This document shows positions 1 to 10,500 of a stretch of DNA of 64,000 nt, one piece after another (the first letter of the stretch is position 1; every line of letters begins with the position of its first letter). A model generated the notes under the pieces. That model made no database searches. It had not been told where the DNA came from and was given only the letters and a program-made list of their open reading frames with translations. Source of the stretch: Citrobacter telavivensis (GTDB lineage: Bacteria; Pseudomonadota; Gammaproteobacteria; Enterobacterales; Enterobacteriaceae); NCBI GenBank assembly GCA_009363175.1, contig CP045204.1, forward strand, positions 1 through 64,000, given 5' to 3'. The position numbers and the translations under genes are program-made.

Positions 1-1236
1 GGCGGATTCCAGCAGCATCTGGTTGCGGGTGCAGATTTCCTGCGTCGGGCCCCATGTGGTGGCCACGATGGTCATGACGCACACCGGATCGCGCTCATCC
101 GTCCGGGCCAACTGCGTGCAGGCGTCATACAGCGGGCGGATGGACGGAATAAACTGCCCGAAGGAGGCGAGAAATTTTTTCCCGCCCAGCGCCTTCATGC
201 CGCCGGGCATCACATCGATGCGGATGCGCCAGGGGACGGCCCGGGGGACGGCTTTGACCAGTTCATTAAAACTTTTCGGGTGCTGTGGCGGAAGGGTGAG
301 GGTCACCATCCCGTGCCAGAGGCCCCCGGTGTGAATAAGGTTGCCTACGGTTTCCGGCGAGTTGCCGAACACCTGAAGGTTGAGGTACGGCGCAAGCAGG
401 GCAGAGTTATCGTCGTCCTGACGCACCCCGGCGACTGCGGTGTCTCCGGGCAGGAGCGGCCGCCACTGTGATGACGTGCTGTTGCGAGCCATTTCCCGAC
501 GGATTTCATTGCACACTTCCGGGATGTCCATCAGGCGTACCAGCAGGCCTTCACCGCCCCGGACGAGCGCCTTCTCCAGCGTGGTGATAAAGCTGTCATG
601 GCGGATTTTGAGGCCGGACATCATCCAGCGCCAGGGCTGCTGACCGAAACGGGCCAGCGGGGCTTTATCATTCACTTCACGAATCGTTTTGTTAAAGTCT
701 GCCCGTTCCTGCTGGCTGACCAGCAGCGGTGAACTCCAGACGGCCAGCCAGCAGCGTTCCCGGACCAGCCAGGGTGAGAGGGTGGTGATTTTCTCTTCCA
801 GAATGTCATCAAGCTGAATGGCCGTGTGGCGGATGGCCCGTTTTTGCGGGGCGATCATCGTGCTGATCTCACTTTCCCCCTTTTCCTGATCGCGCTCAAA
901 GATAAACGCCATCTTGTGGCCGGTGTTTTTGTAGCTGGTACTGAGCGTTGTGGCGAGGTGAGTAATGAGGCCTTCAAATGCATCCGGATGGTCTGCCGGG
1001 GCCTCTTCGTCCATGTCCCGTAGTGCGCCGGCAATCTCGAAGACGGAGAGGTAATACCCCTGGTGGGTGACGCCGATATACGGTGCCTGCAGCCAGGGGC
1101 GCAGTTCCAGATCCTGTTTATCCAGGCCGATAACCGTGCGCAGGTCACAGTAGTCAACAAAGTCTGCCGAGACGGCAAAACGGGAAAACGTGTTCATCAT
1201 ATCTTCAATGGCGAAGACCATGCGTTTAATGTTCAT
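1..1236 (-). CDS. traU: TraU, VirB4/DotO-like transfer ATPase, N-terminal part (partial)
   Basis: The first 412 codons are visible; the rest, including the expected Walker motifs, lies beyond the window start. In R64 TraU is a protein of about 1,000 residues homologous to DotO/IcmB and VirB4, the inner-membrane ATPase that energises the type IVB conjugation channel. The start at 1236 begins MNIKRMVFAIEDMM. Assignment rests on size, position directly after traT and sequence character; no catalytic motif can be checked here. No signal peptide or membrane segment is obvious, as expected for a cytoplasmic ATPase. Confidence 0.8.
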   Translation of the reverse strand, partial: MNIKRMVFAIEDMMNTFSRFAVSADFVDYCDLRTVIGLDKQDLELRPWLQAPYIGVTHQGYYLSVFEIAGALRDMDEEAPADHPDAFEGLITHLATTLSTSYKNTGHKMAFIFERDQEKGESEISTMIAPQKRAIRHTAIQLDDILEEKITTLSPWLVRERCWLAVWSSPLLVSQQERADFNKTIREVNDKAPLARFGQQPWRWMMSGLKIRHDSFITTLEKALVRGGEGLLVRLMDIPEVCNEIRREMARNSTSSQWRPLLPGDTAVAGVRQDDDNSALLAPYLNLQVFGNSPETVGNLIHTGGLWHGMVTLTLPPQHPKSFNELVKAVPRAVPWRIRIDVMPGGMKALGGKKFLASFGQFIPSIRPLYDACTQLARTDERDPVCVMTIVATTWGPTQEICTRNQMLLESA

Positions 1237-1404
1237 GAATGTTCTGACTCCGGATGAGCGGGAAACAGGTGCCTGCAGGCAGGGCTGCGCAAAAATAAAA
1301 ATGGAAAGACGGGGTGACGCCTGCGGTATATAAGTAAGGGAAACTGTTTTCGTATGTGAAATACCAGGACGTGATTACCGGCTCATATGCACAAGCGTGT
1401 TCAC

Positions 1405-2223
1405 TTAGTTGTTCTCCTGCAGGTATTCCCGGTCCGTAACCGAATCCGGCGTCAGAATGAGCGCCACGCCCGACATCTTCTCCCGCAGTTCATCGCGCAT
1501 CGAGGGGGGGAAACGGCGCAGGGCATCGGCAAAATCTGCCGGACGAAATCCTCCGAATCGTTCTTCTACCGGCAGGCGGTGGCGGAGCAGTTCTGACAGG
1601 ATCTTTCGCCCTTCACGCACCGTCGCCGGACTGGTGCTGAAGACAGCCCGCAGGGCCTTGCGGTTCAGGGCCACAACGCTGCGCGGATGCAAATCAGGCA
1701 ACCAGACCATGGTACCCTGCGCGGCCGCATAGCCGTTGAGCGCATGCCAGGCATGGCAGAGATAACAAAGATGGAACGGCGCTGCCGGCAGGCTGAGCTC
1801 TGTCCGCTCCTGTGCTGACAGCGCGCCCGTTTCCGTGATGCTGCGCCAGGGAATATGACGCAGGGCGAGACGACGGGCGGACAGGGTGGCATGCTCCAGG
1901 CTGGTTCTGGCGGCTTTCAGGTTTTTCAGGTACTTCTGCCGTTCTGCCGGCTCCTGCGGCGGCTGGCGGGACTCAAGGCGCAGCAGGGCATCCCGGGCCC
2001 GGTCAAGGCGAATAAGCGCGTCTTCTGCCGTCTGTAACAGCCGGGTCAGCGGCAGGGACTCCGGCAGCACAAAGCGGTGTTTCACGTCAGCCCGGCAGCA
2101 GACGCAGCGTCCGCCGTCAGTTTTCTCTGGTGCCGGCAACATAGGCTCCGTGGTGTGGACCACGTCGGGCAGGGGAAGCGGATGCAGGTAAAGGGGCTCC
2201 TGCGTTTTTTTAGCGATGCTCAT
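1405..2223 (-). CDS. traT: TraT, IcmJ/DotN-like zinc-binding transfer protein
   Basis: This 272-residue soluble protein has two cysteine clusters typical of the IcmJ/DotN family: CVCC near residue 40 and CYLCHAWH near residue 165, probably a treble-clef type zinc site. DotN is part of the type IV coupling complex in Legionella; the R64 counterpart is TraT (not the F plasmid surface-exclusion TraT). The start at 2223 is chosen because a perfect AGGAGG lies just upstream; a longer reading from 2343 is possible but lacks such a site. It overlaps the end of the small gene upstream by 14 bases. Confidence 0.8.
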   Translation of the reverse strand: MSIAKKTQEPLYLHPLPLPDVVHTTEPMLPAPEKTDGGRCVCCRADVKHRFVLPESLPLTRLLQTAEDALIRLDRARDALLRLESRQPPQEPAERQKYLKNLKAARTSLEHATLSARRLALRHIPWRSITETGALSAQERTELSLPAAPFHLCYLCHAWHALNGYAAAQGTMVWLPDLHPRSVVALNRKALRAVFSTSPATVREGRKILSELLRHRLPVEERFGGFRPADFADALRRFPPSMRDELREKMSGVALILTPDSVTDREYLQENN

Positions 2224-2404
2224 CCTGACCTCCTGAGGCGTGTCTGAACAACGCCAGCCGGCAGCCGGCGATGGCCGGAGAACTGCACTCCGCCAGTACA
2301 AATTCCTGATTGTCCCGTTCGTCACGGGCGATGACGTTAGCATGGTCAGCGCGCAGCACGGTGAGGCCCTGTAAGGGCAGCAGAACAGCGGGGGATATCA
2401 GCAT
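2210..2404 (-). CDS. traS: Small transfer-region protein in the traS position
   Basis: A 64-residue reading frame lies between traR and traT, the place of traS in R64-type plasmids. It starts with ATG at 2404 behind a GAGGAAA ribosome site and its end overlaps the traT start, suggesting translational coupling. No domain is recognised; the sequence is mixed hydrophobic and charged without a clear membrane helix. The name rests on position and size only. Confidence 0.5.
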   Translation of the reverse strand: MLISPAVLLPLQGLTVLRADHANVIARDERDNQEFVLAECSSPAIAGCRLALFRHASGGQDEHR

Positions 2405-2452
2405 AAAGGTTTCCTCAGCCAGCGCCGGCAGAGACCGGCACTGGCCTGTCTG

Positions 2453-2857
2453 TCAGTTGATAGTGATTGAGCTTGTTCCCATCTGTTTCTGGGAGCGGCT
2501 GATCAGTTCCGGGATAATAAACAGCCCGGCGCCAATGAGAAGGCCGGCAACACATCGCCCCAGGGTAACCTGCGGGTGGCTACCCACTTTTTTGAACGCC
2601 AGCAGGGAGGCACCGAAAATAAAAAGACCGACCATCTGAAAGATATCCAGACCGGATGTTTTGGCGCGTTTCGCACCGGCAGCGGCGCTGTCAAACATGT
2701 CGGCGATGTCGCCGTCAGCCAGCGAAATACCGGGCAACAACCCGATGGTGAGCGCGAGCAGGCCACGAACTGCCCGTTCGCGCAGAGCCATCCGGGTCAG
2801 TTGGATATAAAAGACGACGGCATACAGACGAGCCGTCAGGGCACGGAACAGTGACAT
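2453..2857 (-). CDS. traR: TraR, IcmD/DotP-like small membrane protein of the T4BSS
   Basis: This 134-residue protein has a hydrophobic segment around residues 28-47 ending in a possible cleavage site (ISLADGD) and a second pair of hydrophobic stretches near residues 75-120. This two- to three-helix pattern with a small size matches R64 TraR and Legionella IcmD/DotP, components of the inner-membrane part of the channel. The start at 2857 follows AAGGAG. It is spaced 33 bases after traQ in the same operon. It is not the DksA-like TraR of the F plasmid. Confidence 0.7.
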   Translation of the reverse strand: MSLFRALTARLYAVVFYIQLTRMALRERAVRGLLALTIGLLPGISLADGDIADMFDSAAAGAKRAKTSGLDIFQMVGLFIFGASLLAFKKVGSHPQVTLGRCVAGLLIGAGLFIIPELISRSQKQMGTSSITIN

Positions 2858-2890
2858 AGAGTCTCCTTTGGGGATGGATAATTGAGGGTG

Positions 2891-3418
2891 TTAAAAAGCG
2901 AGGCCAATGCTGGCCAGCAGCTTGTCGATAAGCTGCGGTGAAAAAACAAGGGCTGTACCCGCCACGACCTTGACGGTGGCTGAGCGGATGCTTTCGCTGG
3001 AACTCAGCGCTGTGTGGCCTTCCAGACCGGCCATGCGGTACATGTTCAGGCCGGAATGAACAAAGCCCACACCGGCAAGCCGGGCAAGCGACAGCACGGC
3101 GTTTGCCGCGCCGGCCGCCTCTCCGAAGGTTGAAGGCTGGACGTAGGCGATGGCATCAAAGGTGGTGGAATGAAAGCCGAACTGCGCGCCGCTGGCATTG
3201 ATGATGGAGGGCAGTGATACCATGGCCGCGCAGGCAAACAGGCCGCCAAAGAACTTCCCCGGGGACAGCGGTACGGCTGTTGTCGAGCGGGCCCGGGTTA
3301 ACAGAAGCGCCAGGCAGATAAATCCCAGCGTTTCACCCCAGGTGAACAGGAAGTTGATCCCGCTGCTGAATATTCCCGATGCAAAGTTCTCGATGGCGGT
3401 CAGCGCATCGAGAGCCAT
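2891..3418 (-). CDS. traQ: TraQ, integral membrane protein of the T4BSS
   Basis: A 175-residue membrane protein with hydrophobic segments near residues 18-40 and 52-72 and a C-terminal amphipathic region. In R64 the traP-traQ-traR order is fixed and TraQ is an essential membrane protein; from memory it is compared with DotE/IcmC. The ATG at 3418 overlaps the traP stop as ATGA, so translation is probably coupled. The name rests on size, topology and gene order. Confidence 0.7.
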   Translation of the reverse strand: MALDALTAIENFASGIFSSGINFLFTWGETLGFICLALLLTRARSTTAVPLSPGKFFGGLFACAAMVSLPSIINASGAQFGFHSTTFDAIAYVQPSTFGEAAGAANAVLSLARLAGVGFVHSGLNMYRMAGLEGHTALSSSESIRSATVKVVAGTALVFSPQLIDKLLASIGLAF

Positions 3419-4182
3419 CAGCGCAGCGTTCCGCCGGAGGTGGTGACGGAGCGGCTGGCCGGATCAATCCGGCTGACGGTGACCTTACCCAGCGTGTCGC
3501 CCTCCCGGACGGCCCAGGTACTGCCCTGCCATTTGATCCAGGCCATTCCGTTTTCCAGCGAGACCACCTTCATACCGGCAACAGGGCTGGCAGCCTGCCG
3601 TTTGCCGGACGAGGGTTTGGGCGTGGCCACGGTGCTCGCCGCGAGACGGCTTTCCATCGCAGCCAGGCGCTGCGTCAGCGCCATCAGCTGGTTACGGGTT
3701 TCCACCGCATACGCCTCGTCCCGTTTGATGGCCTCTGAGATCTGGCTGACGCTGTCTTTCAGAGTGCCAAGGGTGGAGTTTATCCTGCTGTCACGCGCGT
3801 TCAGCTCATCACGGATATCCGTCATCATCGCCACGGTGTCGTCGTGTATGGCGGTCTGCCCGGGCGTGGTCACCTCAGGCTGTGTCCCTGTCTGAGTCCC
3901 GCTCTGCGGGAGCACTGCGGGTTGTGCTGTCCCGGCCGTGTTGTTCAGGGTGTGGTCCACCTCGCTGAATTCGGCGCTTCCGGGGCGGGACACCAGGCCT
4001 GACAGGGAGGGGCCATACAGATACCAGATCCCGGCACCGGCAAGCAGCGTAGCCCCCAGAAGCCAGGGCAGCGAGTAGCCAAACAGCAGTTCGCGCTTCC
4101 AGAAGGGCTTTTTCTCCCCGGTATCGGCTTCACCGAAATCGACTGCGTCGTCATCGGTGATAAGTTCATCTTGCTGACTCAT
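3418..4182 (-). CDS. traP: TraP, IcmG/DotF-like inner membrane protein
   Basis: This 254-residue protein has an acidic cytoplasmic N-terminus (DDDAVDFGEADTGEKKPF), one transmembrane helix near residues 33-53, a long periplasmic linker with a probable coiled coil around residues 115-165, and a compact C-terminal domain rich in beta strands (GMAWIKWQGSTWAVREGDTL). This is the layout of DotF/IcmG, which links the inner membrane to the core complex. It overlaps traO (ATGA) upstream and traQ downstream. Confidence 0.75.
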   Translation of the reverse strand: MSQQDELITDDDAVDFGEADTGEKKPFWKRELLFGYSLPWLLGATLLAGAGIWYLYGPSLSGLVSRPGSAEFSEVDHTLNNTAGTAQPAVLPQSGTQTGTQPEVTTPGQTAIHDDTVAMMTDIRDELNARDSRINSTLGTLKDSVSQISEAIKRDEAYAVETRNQLMALTQRLAAMESRLAASTVATPKPSSGKRQAASPVAGMKVVSLENGMAWIKWQGSTWAVREGDTLGKVTVSRIDPASRSVTTSGGTLR

Positions 4183-5486
4183 TCATACTCCTTACTGGGT
4201 TCAGTGCCGCCATACTGGCGGCGGATTTCGGCCTGACGGCGAGCAATGGCTTCCTGCAGGCGGGTTTCAGATAGTTGTTCCGCGGTGGCCATACCGGATG
4301 GTGCAGACGTGCTGGCTGCGGGTGACGCGGAGTTTTTTTGTCCGACAACGTCGTCAGGGGTGACGGCATCGACAAAGAGAATGGAGATCACCTCATCCTG
4401 GTTGACGGTGACCTGACGGAAGGGCTCCCGGGCCACCTCCTGGCTGATGACTTCCGCACCTTTCTGGGCCGTTCCGCCGGCGATAACGCCTGCTACGGTG
4501 CCTGCATCAGGTTTACCTGCCCGGCCGGTGACGGTGCTCATGTTGGTCTGAAGGATCTGCGTGTTGGACTCTTTGTACAGACTACCCACATTGCCCAGTC
4601 CCCCCAGGATGGCGGGCAGGACAATGTGCGTCCCCCATCGGTGGCTGACGTCACTGGCGACAGATGACATCAGGGTGCGTTCACTCTGGGCATATGCGTT
4701 GACACTGAACGTCTTCCCCTGCCAGCTCATGCGGGAGAAATGGATTTCCACGCCGTTGCCGGCAAGTTTCACCGATGCACTATGAAGACGGGCACCTGCA
4801 AGAAAGCCTGCGGGTATCTCTGCCACCACCTGAGAACCGGGGTTATCGGAGTCGACAGCGGTTTCCATGGTGGCCCCCACGCGGGTAAGGGCAGGGATAA
4901 GCGTCTGTGGCGTCGGCGTCTGCCCCACGTCCGTCGACAGGCTGGCGGTGGCCAGGGACAAGGCTGATGACGTGACAGTGTCACCCTCATGAAGTAACCG
5001 GGCCCGCTCCGGGCGCGTGCCCTTGCCCTGCGCGAGACTGATGCGGGTCAGCAGTTTCTGCAGCCGTTCCTGGCGTTTTTCATTCGCCTGCTGCTCCGCG
5101 GCCGCGGAAGCCTGTGACCGGGGCGCGGGTGGCGGCTCCGGCTGTACCGGTGGGGGCCTGTCGGGCTCAGGGGGACGCGTCTGAGGCGGTTCCCGGCTGT
5201 CAAGACCGACCGGCAGACTTGCAATAAACGTCGTGTTGTTGCGTGCGGCCTCTGCCGCTCCGCGGTCGTTGGACGCTTTCAGCAGCTCGCGGTAACGCGG
5301 AGTTTCGGTGGTCTGAGAGCCCGCGCTTGTTGCCGTGCCGTTCAGGTTTACGGCCGAGTCCGTGCCGTCGTCATGGTGCCACCAGGAGATCAGCCAGTAC
5401 CCCCCGGCCAGCGCGATAAGCAGGCCCAGCATGATAATGGAAAGGGTTTTTTTACCGTTATTCGCGGCATCCTGTTCTGCGCTCAT
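4179..5486 (-). CDS. traO: TraO, DotG/IcmE-like core channel protein
   Basis: This 435-residue protein has a single transmembrane segment near residues 16-35, a proline-rich periplasmic spacer (about residues 90-125, with PPPVQPEPPPAP), and a conserved C-terminal VirB10/DotG-type beta domain of about 200 residues (ARLHSASVKLAGNGVEIHFS onward). DotG spans both membranes and forms the channel core. The start at 5486 (MSAEQDAANNGKK) fits the R64 length of about 430; the frame stays open upstream to 5567 but that would overlap traN. It ends in an ATGA overlap with traP. Confidence 0.85.
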   Translation of the reverse strand: MSAEQDAANNGKKTLSIIMLGLLIALAGGYWLISWWHHDDGTDSAVNLNGTATSAGSQTTETPRYRELLKASNDRGAAEAARNNTTFIASLPVGLDSREPPQTRPPEPDRPPPVQPEPPPAPRSQASAAAEQQANEKRQERLQKLLTRISLAQGKGTRPERARLLHEGDTVTSSALSLATASLSTDVGQTPTPQTLIPALTRVGATMETAVDSDNPGSQVVAEIPAGFLAGARLHSASVKLAGNGVEIHFSRMSWQGKTFSVNAYAQSERTLMSSVASDVSHRWGTHIVLPAILGGLGNVGSLYKESNTQILQTNMSTVTGRAGKPDAGTVAGVIAGGTAQKGAEVISQEVAREPFRQVTVNQDEVISILFVDAVTPDDVVGQKNSASPAASTSAPSGMATAEQLSETRLQEAIARRQAEIRRQYGGTEPSKEYE

Positions 5487-5488
5487 GA

Positions 5489-6490
5489 TTATTCCAGCTC
5501 CGGGGTGACGTGTACGGACTGGCCGTTCACAGAGAAGGTCAGCAGCGGGGTGACCGGCAGTTTCCACAGGTGTGTGCCGTCGGCGGACGAGAGCGTCTGC
5601 TCAAACTCGTCGCGCAGCATGGCGCGGGAGCGGACCATCAGGTCATCGCCGCTCTGCCAGATCGCGGTGTCCGGCACATTGCCCTGAAATTTCAGACGGC
5701 GGGCGTCTTTCGGTGGTATGCCATCGAGATATGCCTGCAGCGTGGCATCGTGCAGGGCAATTTTGTCCACCGGCGTGCCGGGAAGCGCGGAGCCGGGCCC
5801 CGTGCGCGGCACCCGTAAATCCAGGCGGCTGTCAATCTCCTGGCTGGCGGTCCGTGTGTCGGTCTCGCCACTGGTGACGTTGAGCATGACGGGGACATCA
5901 AGCCCTTTCAGCCAGACCGAGATATTGCCTGATGCCCACGGACGCAGGGGAGTGATGGCCAGCATATTGCTGCCCTTGTTGTACTGCACGTCAAAGTTCT
6001 CCGGACTGGCGTTAAGCGGCGCGTCTGACTGGGGCCAGGGCGCACCGCGAATATCCGTCAGCGTTACCACACTCTGGTTGTTCATCGCGGTGCGGACCAG
6101 CGGCAGGCTGGCACCCGGTGACAGGTTCAGGGTGAGGGAACTGATACGCGGCACGACGCTGATGACCGGCGCGCTGACGGAACGTTCGTTGTCCGTCAGG
6201 CGCAGGCGCAGTTCGCGGATCTCATCTGGCGACAGCGGGGAGTCCAGACTGGCGGCTTCCTCCACCAGGGGAGACGCCTGCCCGGGAGCCGGCAGTTCGC
6301 CACTCATCTGGCTGGCCGGCACACCGGTACCCTGATGTCCCGCCGGCTGTGCGGCCTGCGCACCGGCTGCTGCTGTGCTCGTTGAGGCGGCCACCGGCGT
6401 CCGGGCCTTCTGCCAGCCGCTGTCGTCCGCGGTTGCCGCAACGGCCGGGCCACACAGCAGAAGCGTGACCAGGAGATAACGGAATGTCAT
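5489..6490 (-). CDS. traN: TraN, DotH/IcmK-like outer membrane core protein
   Basis: A 333-residue secreted protein with an N-terminal signal peptide (cleavage near CGPAVAA, residues 12-20), a low-complexity Ala/Pro-rich region to about residue 75, and a C-terminal domain of DotH/IcmK type. DotH builds the outer-membrane disc of the type IVB core with TraH (DotD) and TraI (DotC). It sits 10 bases after traM and 2 bases before traO, in one tight operon. Confidence 0.85.
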   Translation of the reverse strand: MTFRYLLVTLLLCGPAVAATADDSGWQKARTPVAASTSTAAAGAQAAQPAGHQGTGVPASQMSGELPAPGQASPLVEEAASLDSPLSPDEIRELRLRLTDNERSVSAPVISVVPRISSLTLNLSPGASLPLVRTAMNNQSVVTLTDIRGAPWPQSDAPLNASPENFDVQYNKGSNMLAITPLRPWASGNISVWLKGLDVPVMLNVTSGETDTRTASQEIDSRLDLRVPRTGPGSALPGTPVDKIALHDATLQAYLDGIPPKDARRLKFQGNVPDTAIWQSGDDLMVRSRAMLRDEFEQTLSSADGTHLWKLPVTPLLTFSVNGQSVHVTPELE

Positions 6491-6500
6491 GGCGTGATCC

Positions 6501-7199
6501 TCAGTAGTTGCGGGGGGCGTTGCGGGAGATCATCTGGCGTATTTCCATACCGACCGGTTTCTGTCGTGGATCCACCCGCTGGATGGTGATTTCAAACGTA
6601 AAGGCCTGCTCCGGCCGGCTGGTTGTCTGCCCGACCAGACGCAGGCGTAGCGGGTACTGCATGGTCCAGAACCAGGTACCGTCAGCCAGGCGTCCACGGC
6701 GCACGACCACACCGGCACCAACAGTGGCCGTCAGGTTCATGCGGGCCTTCAGGGCTTCCAGAATGTTGGAGGCTGTCAGCGCCTGGATATAGCTGGCGTG
6801 CCCCTCTTCTGAAAACAGCGGGGCCACCGAAGAGACCTGCTCACGGTAATGGACGAAATCCAGGTTGAAGGCCTGCATCAGGGCCTTGCTGCCGAACGCA
6901 GTGGCGTCCTCCTGGCTCCATGCCGGCTCAGTTGTTGGGGCAAGCCGGACCAGCCGTCCATTGTCCGTGGCAAAGTAGTCCCGTTCTTTCTGGAAGATCC
7001 CCCAGACCAGCACGGCGTTGAGGGTGAGGCTGATCAGCAGGGCGAGTCCCAGCCGGAGGTTGGACTGCATCATGTCCGGCACCAGTTGCTGCCGTTTTTC
7101 TGCCGTCTGCATCATGTTGACAGCGGCTTTAAGCGGATCGGGCGCAGGGGCAGGTGCCCGCCCCTTAGCCGGGGGGGCTTTTTGCGTGAGGTTTGTCAT
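6501..7199 (-). CDS. traM: TraM, DotI/IcmL-like inner membrane protein
   Basis: This 232-residue protein has a cytoplasmic N-terminus, one transmembrane helix near residues 50-70 (LGLALLISLTLNAVLVWGIF) and a periplasmic NTF2-like domain, the architecture of DotI/IcmL. TraM of R64 was used in structural comparison with DotI. It is in the core tra operon between traL (5 bases upstream) and traN. Confidence 0.88.
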   Translation of the reverse strand: MTNLTQKAPPAKGRAPAPAPDPLKAAVNMMQTAEKRQQLVPDMMQSNLRLGLALLISLTLNAVLVWGIFQKERDYFATDNGRLVRLAPTTEPAWSQEDATAFGSKALMQAFNLDFVHYREQVSSVAPLFSEEGHASYIQALTASNILEALKARMNLTATVGAGVVVRRGRLADGTWFWTMQYPLRLRLVGQTTSRPEQAFTFEITIQRVDPRQKPVGMEIRQMISRNAPRNY

Positions 7200-7204
7200 A
7201 GGCG

Positions 7205-7558
7205 TCAGGAAGAATAGTTTTTCCAGGGGTCGATATTGCCGGGAATTTGCTCGTTTACTTTGTCCACAGCAGCATCACAAATTTCGTTTTCCAGCTTCGA
7301 CAGCACATCGTCGAGGCTGGGAAACTCCGGCACGGTGACCGTGATTTTTTTGATACGGGACAGACAGGACTGCAGGGAGGATGAGACATTATTTTCCCGC
7401 TGCGACCAGGCGGTCGCGGCTGTCCTGGCCCGTTCATAACCGGCCTGACTTCCTGCCTGGGCGGCGCTACCCGCCCGACAGGTGACTGCTGCTGTGGCCG
7501 CGGCAGAAAAAAGCATGAAGCCGGACAGAAGTCCGGCTTTCAGCATGAGATATCGCAT
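7205..7558 (-). CDS. traL: TraL, small exported transfer protein
   Basis: A 117-residue protein with a clear signal peptide (MRYLMLKAGLLSGFMLFSAA) and a mature part with three cysteines, suggesting periplasmic disulphide formation. Size and position between sog and traM match R64 TraL, whose molecular role is not well defined. The start at 7558 follows a GGAGCG-like ribosome site. Confidence 0.7.
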   Translation of the reverse strand: MRYLMLKAGLLSGFMLFSAAATAAVTCRAGSAAQAGSQAGYERARTAATAWSQRENNVSSSLQSCLSRIKKITVTVPEFPSLDDVLSKLENEICDAAVDKVNEQIPGNIDPWKNYSS

Positions 7559-7575
7559 TCTCGCTCCTTAACGGC

Positions 7576-10500
7576 TCAGTGGCCGGGGCTGTGGGAGTGT
7601 TCCTGATGAAGCGCTTTTTCCTGTCTGCCCTCCGGCTTTCGGGCGTCGTCCCACTGTTTCCACGTCTGTTCGAAACCCAGGCGCTGAAAAAGGGCATCAT
7701 CCTGTTTTTCCGGTGTGTAGAGACGGGCGGGAAGCGGGGCATCCTCTTCACGGCCTTTCAGGTGAAACGTCATCAGCTGAGGGGCGGCAGGGGTAACGCC
7801 GTCCGGTTCGAAATTCACCGCCTGGCCGTAGCCCGCAAAGCGGGGACCCTGGTCGGTGATGGCGTTGATAACCAGCTGGCGGTTATCCGCCGTGGGGGAG
7901 GCGAGTGCCGGATAGAGTGTGCCGTTGAGGCGAACAACACCCTGCAGGTGTTCACCGACAGACTGGACGAGCAGCAAATCCATCTGTTTTGACTGGCTGT
8001 CCATGGAGGCCATGACCGGCGTCAGTTTATCCGGCACATCCTGGCCTGCCGGCGTGATGCCTGCCGCCCCCTGCGGTGCGGCCACCGGATGACGATCTTC
8101 GCCAAGGAAGAACTGGCGTTCTTCCAGACGGGCAGGCAGTTTCAGGTCGGCCATGTACTCCGGCCAGGCCTGGCGGATGTGCTGCGTGAGTTTGCCGAAG
8201 GTATCAACCGGGAACGACTGCAGCTGCTGTCCCTGCTCCGGACGGTCATGGGCCACGGCGATGCCGGTGGACGCAGCCGTCAGGGACCAGTTGTTTTTCA
8301 CCCGCTCACGCTCCTCCCCGTCGACAACCCAGGTGTCCCGGGAGTTCAGGGTCAGCGTCACCACATCGCCCGCCTTATGGTCCTTAACGAGCTTACGCAG
8401 ATCCTGTCCCCAGTATGTGTGGCTGCCCCCCCGGTTCTGCAGTTCGATAAAGAAGCTGTTGCCACGCTGCTCCTTGTTCTCATACATGGCTTCACCGAAA
8501 TTCATCAGTACGGCCGTGACGCTCTCTCCGGGCGACAATGCCGCCGGCGCAGGCTCTTCGGGCATATCCGGTACCTTAATGCTGTTTGCGTCAGTTGAAG
8601 GAGCCGGACCCTCGCCGGGGGCTGGCGGTACCGGGGCGGCCTGTTCTGTTGCTGCCGGTGAGGTATTGCCCGGCGCAGTCGGCTTCGGTGGTAACGGTAC
8701 CTGGGGTTGCGGCCCGCCGGAGGTCTTCTCCTGTGTGGCCTGGTCTGCCGTCGTCTGCGGGGGAGATTCCGGGGTATGGCGGTTCAGATCCGGGGTGGGT
8801 TGATGCGTGACCACGGCGTCCTGCGTGGTGCACAACTGTTTACGCATCTCTTCGAGCTGTTCGCGCTGGGCCGGAATTTTCATGCGGATATCGAGGTCAT
8901 GCTCGATGATGAGCCGCATGGCTTTTTCCTTAAACTCTGGGCTGCCGGTCAGTTCAATCACGCCGCCGTAAAATTTTGCAGCGACGGCCAGGGCGGCCAG
9001 CACCTTACGGTCGTCCTGACCTGCTCCGTTGCACATCTCCAGGCGGTTACCGAGGTCGCGGAACGCATCCTCGCCATCAAGCCGGTACAGCCGGCTGTTG
9101 TCACGCAGTTCTTCCCACGTCAGGGCCTTGATTATCTTCTCAAGATCTTCTTTCTGCGGTACATCAGGACGGCGGGGCCCCCAGACAATGCCGTCAGCCT
9201 CTTCTGCATGGGCCGCCGTTTCGGCTGTGGCCTCTGTCCGTTCAGCAGCCGGAGTGCCCGCCTGTTCCTGTGCCTCCCCGGCTGCTGGGCGGGTCGGCTC
9301 CGGTTTTTCCTTCCCGAATGTACTCATGTCAATAAAGGGGGGCTCCGGCTCCCTGGTGTCCCCGGCGGTCATGGACAGCGCACTGAGATCGATGACCGGA
9401 ACGGCGTCATCCATCACCTGCGGCACCTCCACCTCCTGTTCGTCCGCTGCATCAGACACCGACGGTGCCCGCAACGATGCCGGTGGGGTGTCACCGGGAT
9501 CTTCCCGGGAGAGCCCGGATACGACAGCCTGTTCGGTGCTGCTCTCCTGACCAGGCATCACGGGCTCAGACGCAGCAGGGGAGGATGCCGCAACAGATTC
9601 ATCCATCCGGATCTCCCCTGTAAGGTCACGCAGGGTTTTTTCAGCGTATGTGGCGATATCGATATCGTGGCCCTGAGCCTGCAGGTCACGCCCGGTCTGT
9701 TCAAACATGGCCAGCAGACCAGCACGGTATGCTGGGTCGGTTTCCGCGTTCTGTACCAGGGTGGTTGCGTCGAGATCTGAACGGATGAAACGGGCAAGAT
9801 CGTCGGCGGCCTGTTGTCCCTGTTCCGTCAGAAGAGCCGGACTGGCCGTATCGGTTTCACCTGCAGTCGCGACTGCTGCCGGCTGTGCATTGTTATCCGA
9901 CACTGCAGATGGCTGCGCGGAGTCCGGGGGCAGTGAGCGTTCTGCGGTCTCTTCCGTTTGTCCGGTACCTGCCTGAATCTCAGCTGTGGGCTGTGGTACC
10001 TGCGGCTGCGCCTCTGAGGCAAGTGGCCCCTGTACAGCCGTCTGCGCGGGCGCCGGTTCCTGCTGAAGCGTGGTCGGCAGTTGTGTGGCGTGCTCAGCAT
10101 CTGCCTGCGCTTCCGATGTAAGGGCGCGCAGGGCGGTTTCAGCAAAGGCCGTGGCGTCAACACGCTGGCCGTTGCTAAACTGCAGGTCACCGGCATCCTG
10201 TGCCAGGGCTGACAGAAGCCCCTCCCGGTAGGCCGGGTCGGAACCGGCGTTCTGCACCAGAGTGGCTGCATCCAGTTCACCGGCGCTGTAACGGGCAAAA
10301 TCGCCCTCTGCCTGACGGCGCGTGGTGTTCTCCGCGTTCGCCTGCACTTCCGTCGCCATGGCGCGCAGGGCGTTTTCGGCAAAGGCGGCGGCGTCAACAC
10401 GCTGGCCGTTAAGCTGCAGGTCACCGGCATCCTGCGCCAGCGCCGACAGAAGCCCCTCCCGGTAGGCCGGGTCGGCACCGGCGTTCTGTACCAGGGTGGC

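Noticed and set aside
5718..6335. Plus-strand frame of about 205 codons opposite traN
   Set aside because: Composition is low-complexity and Arg/Ser-rich as in antisense shadows; traN on the other strand has a signal peptide and the right length.
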